Shown here piece by piece: positions 4,457 through 5,817 of a stretch of DNA of 5,817 nt; positions within the stretch are counted from its first letter, which is position 1; each line of letters opens with the position of its first letter. Made by a program: the position numbers and the translations under genes. The stretch covers positions 1 to 5,817 of the forward strand of contig JANTGD010000245.1 in NCBI GenBank assembly GCA_024763135.1, in the 5' to 3' direction. The notes below the pieces were generated by a model. It made no database searches and was not told where the DNA came from. It saw only the letters and a program-made list of their open reading frames with translations. The stretch comes from Thiotrichales bacterium (lineage in GTDB: Bacteria > Pseudomonadota > Gammaproteobacteria > UWMA-0217).

Positions 4457-5804
4457 AAATGATCGTCACGATAGCACGCAACATACTCCCAAGCTCTACG
4501 AACAGGAAACAGAAGCCGCCGTTCAGCTGCTCACTCGCTTGATTCAGGCCCAAAGTAAGTTACGCAGCGATCCTACATGCGCTTTGCTGGAGCATGCGGT
4601 GCAAGCGGGAAGCGGTTTTCTCAGCGCGCGTTTGGATGAACAGCGCTATCTGTCTCAGTATGTCGAAGCCAAAACCAAAGCACAGGAAAAACTCGGAGAA
4701 CTCGACGGTTTGCTCGGACTGATTCATACCTATGTCAATGGGCCGAAAATTGAAAATCAGACGCATTCTATTGAAGGCGACGATCAGCAGATCCTGGCGG
4801 ACTCGGAAGAGCTGCTGACACAATGGTTGTCCGATTTGCGGCACTTGCAGCCTCAACTTCCCGCGTTCAATACGGAGAGGGCGAAAGCGGGGAGGCAATC
4901 TGATGTCAGCCATACAGCATTAGACGCAGAAAAAATCCCTCCGTTGAACCTCGATGTTTTGCCGGAGTCCGAAGACAGCCCGGCGCGATCCGCCGGGGTC
5001 GATGCGAAACCAGATCCCTCGCCCAACGGCATGCGGCTCGAAGTTCGTCTGTTCGGCAACTTTACGGCGAGTTTGAATGGTGTGCAGATTAATGATTGGC
5101 CCAAAGGCAAAGCCAAACAGTTATTTAAATTTTTAGCTTATCGGGCACAGCCCATTCCAAAAGAAGTGCTGATGGAGCTTTTCTGGCCTAATTATAGTAC
5201 CGACAGCGCGCGGAACAATCTGAATGTCACCATCTATTCAGTACGGCAGACGCTTAAGAAAGCCGGTGCAGTCACGCCTTGTGTGGTATTTGATGACGGT
5301 GCATACCGCTTTGGTGAGGAAGTAACACTCTGGGTTGATACCAGCGAGTTTGAGCAGCGCTATCTGGATGCTAAAAAAGCGCTGCACCAGCAGGATAAAG
5401 CCAGAGCGTTGGAATTGCTGTCAGAAGCAGCCTCCCTTTATCGGGGTATGTTTTTGGAGGATGCACAATATTTGGACTGGACCAATGACATCCGTGAAAA
5501 TCTGCGCGATAAGTATATCTTCGTTCTGGAAAAACTCGCGGAGAATTATCTGAGCCTGAAGGCTTATGATGACTGCATTCATATCAACCGCAAATTACTC
5601 GAGCTGGATAACTGCAACGAGCGTGCTCACCAGCATCTGATGACCTGTTACTACGAAAGCGGTCAACGCCATCTGGCACTGCGCCAGTATGAAATTTGCC
5701 GCACCAATCTTGCCGAAGAGCTTAATATCCGACCAAATCGGGAGACTGAATCACTCTACCAGTTCTACAAGCAAGGGGGGCTGGAGTCGTCCCAGTCGGC
5801 GTAG
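4431..5804 (+). CDS. SARP-like transcriptional regulator (winged helix + BTAD)
   Basis: 457 residues. The N-terminal part (about 20-145) is mostly helical, with no family I recognise (TEAAVQLLTRLIQAQSKL, KAQEKLGELDGLLGLI). A Pro/Ser/Asp-rich linker covers about 146-200. Residues 203-296 form an OmpR-type winged helix as in SARP regulators: LEVRLFGNFTASLNG, WPKGKAKQLFKFLAYR, then the RNNLNVTIYSVRQTLKKAG recognition region (261-279) and a DDGAYRF wing. Residues 302-448 form the BTAD bacterial transcriptional activator domain, a TPR-like helical array with WVDTSEFEQRY, LYRGMFLED, RDKYIFVLEKLAENYL, and RQYEICRTNLAEELNIRPNRET. It is probably a DNA-binding activator responding to an unknown signal, perhaps through the N-terminal part. 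The start is supported by AGGGGG 4 nt upstream. It is divergent from the two hydrolase genes, which are candidate targets by position only. SARP-type proteins are best known from actinomycetes and less common in Proteobacteria. Confidence 0.88.
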   Translation: MNSLEGIAKNDRHDSTQHTPKLYEQETEAAVQLLTRLIQAQSKLRSDPTCALLEHAVQAGSGFLSARLDEQRYLSQYVEAKTKAQEKLGELDGLLGLIHTYVNGPKIENQTHSIEGDDQQILADSEELLTQWLSDLRHLQPQLPAFNTERAKAGRQSDVSHTALDAEKIPPLNLDVLPESEDSPARSAGVDAKPDPSPNGMRLEVRLFGNFTASLNGVQINDWPKGKAKQLFKFLAYRAQPIPKEVLMELFWPNYSTDSARNNLNVTIYSVRQTLKKAGAVTPCVVFDDGAYRFGEEVTLWVDTSEFEQRYLDAKKALHQQDKARALELLSEAASLYRGMFLEDAQYLDWTNDIRENLRDKYIFVLEKLAENYLSLKAYDDCIHINRKLLELDNCNERAHQHLMTCYYESGQRHLALRQYEICRTNLAEELNIRPNRETESLYQFYKQGGLESSQSA

Positions 5805-5817
5805 TACGCCAACACGC

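Noticed and set aside
4560..5116. Minus-strand frames opposite the regulator
   Set aside because: Antisense shadows, low-complexity and without family resemblance.

Overview
The window looks like a stretch of a proteobacterial chromosome, most likely gammaproteobacterial. Base composition is moderate, spacing is compact, and the EcsC, DUF2934, DUF5132 and HMA_2 families plus a PhoB-type box are typical of environmental Proteobacteria. The species cannot be named from the sequence. There are seven protein genes, none of them core housekeeping genes, and no rRNA, tRNA, CRISPR array or transposase.

Left part (1-1111, minus strand): a probable operon read right to left. It encodes a DUF2934 protein with an amphipathic helical N-terminus, a small HMA_2-type protein that lacks the CxxC metal site, and a small hydrophobic DUF5132 protein that runs off the left edge. 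The first two genes overlap by ATGA. Just upstream is a good match to a Pho box with an extended -10 exactly 10 nt after it, which suggests induction under phosphate limitation.

Middle (1112-1553): non-coding. It contains a 164-bp long-hairpin element with imperfect terminal inverted repeats (MITE-like, 1181-1344), followed by a perfect 7-1-7 palindrome inside a possible promoter. Next comes an EcsC-family gene (1554-2405, plus strand), convergent with the following pair.

Right part (2422-5804): two alpha/beta-hydrolases are translationally coupled on the minus strand (ATGA overlap). One is an acetylxylan-esterase-like (CE7-related) protein with altered signature motifs, the other an Esterase-D/COG4947-like protein. 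Divergent from them is a 457-residue SARP-like regulator (winged helix plus BTAD) with an uncharacterised helical N-terminus. Its leader carries an extended -10 promoter and a possible 15-codon upstream ORF that overlaps its start. The divergent layout makes it plausible, but unproven, that the regulator controls the hydrolase pair.
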